Source: Prevotellaceae bacterium (GTDB lineage Bacteria > Bacteroidota > Bacteroidia > Bacteroidales > UBA932). From it: a stretch of DNA of 7,035 nucleotides. Positions within the stretch are counted from its first letter, which is position 1. The number at the start of each line of letters is the position of its first letter. Shown here piece after piece: positions 6,905 to 7,035 of the stretch. The position numbers were made by a program, and so were the translations under genes. The notes under the pieces were generated by a model that had not been told where the DNA came from, did no database searches, and saw only the letters and a program-made list of their open reading frames with translations. The DNA lies in contig JAITQQ010000181.1 of the NCBI GenBank assembly GCA_031288855.1, positions 1 through 7,035 of the forward strand, in the 5' to 3' direction.

Positions 6905-7035
6905 TTACCCAATCCCCAACTCCTGCTTAATGCGCTCGAATTTGGCGTGAAGCGCGGTGGTTACGTCGTCGAACTGCGCTTTGTCTTTTAAATCGGCACG
7001 CACGCCGAAGTAAAACTTGATTTTCGGCTCGGTGC
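6905..7035 (-). CDS. Phospho-sugar mutase (alpha-D-phosphohexomutase family), C-terminal 42 codons only
   Basis: The visible part begins TEPKIKFYFGV and ends QELGIG before a TAA at 6907-6905; the rest lies beyond the right edge. TEPKIKFY matches the conserved (S)GTEPK phosphate-binding loop of domain 4 in alpha-D-phosphohexomutases, which interconvert sugar 1-phosphates and 6-phosphates (phosphoglucomutase/phosphomannomutase) in the cytoplasm. A codon ending in GC, compatible with Gly or Ser, precedes the Thr. The following helix-rich tail (ADLKDKAQFDDVTTALHAKF) suits the C-terminus of the large phosphoglucomutase-like enzymes common in Bacteroidota. The gene is convergent with tsaD. The sugar substrate cannot be told from this fragment, and with so little sequence the family call is strong but not certain. 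No clear terminator follows; ATAAGGGTTAT then a T run on the minus strand is too weak to call. Confidence 0.83.
   Translation of the reverse strand, partial: TEPKIKFYFGVRADLKDKAQFDDVTTALHAKFERIKQELGIG

Overview
The window looks like a chromosomal core region of a member of the Bacteroidota. Three things support this. The TamB-like, TsaD and DUF1343/NamZ proteins all have the Bacteroidota style of sequence. Perfect TAnnTTTG -7 promoter elements, the Bacteroidota type, sit directly in front of genes. Period-7 tandem repeats of a kind I recall from Bacteroidota intergenic DNA are also present. No tRNA, rRNA, CRISPR array, transposase or phage gene was seen.

Layout. Positions 1-1097 (minus) hold most of a secreted exo-beta-N-acetylmuramidase gene (namZ/DUF1343, GH171), whose C-terminus lies off the left edge. 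Two bases upstream of its TTG start, positions 1100-5626 (minus) encode a complete 1508-residue TamB-like envelope protein; the two probably form one operon. The 60-bp gap 5627-5686 is a compact divergent promoter region with one perfect -7 element on each strand. Positions 5687-6754 (plus) encode TsaD, the catalytic subunit of the tRNA t6A modification machinery. The 150-bp gap 6755-6904 has a weak terminator and an orphan promoter-like motif facing the next gene. Positions 6905-7035 (minus) are the last 42 codons of an alpha-D-phosphohexomutase, convergent with tsaD.

The tamB-namZ pair is an envelope unit: lipid transport or outer-membrane biogenesis next to peptidoglycan recycling. tsaD is a translation-fidelity gene transcribed away from it.

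The most unusual signal is inside tsaD. A 67-bp composite of heptanucleotide repeats (6061-6127: four TGAACAA/TTAACAA units, then five CCGTTCT/CCGTTCC-type units) lies in frame between the metal-binding HxxxH motif and the SGGHT motif, yet the ORF stays open and all recognised motifs remain. The unit variants in the first block are the ones that avoid in-frame stop codons. A shorter period-7 stretch (6750-6770) supplies the tsaD stop codon. I saw no evidence for a new multi-gene system. The repeat colonisation of an essential gene is what deserves follow-up.
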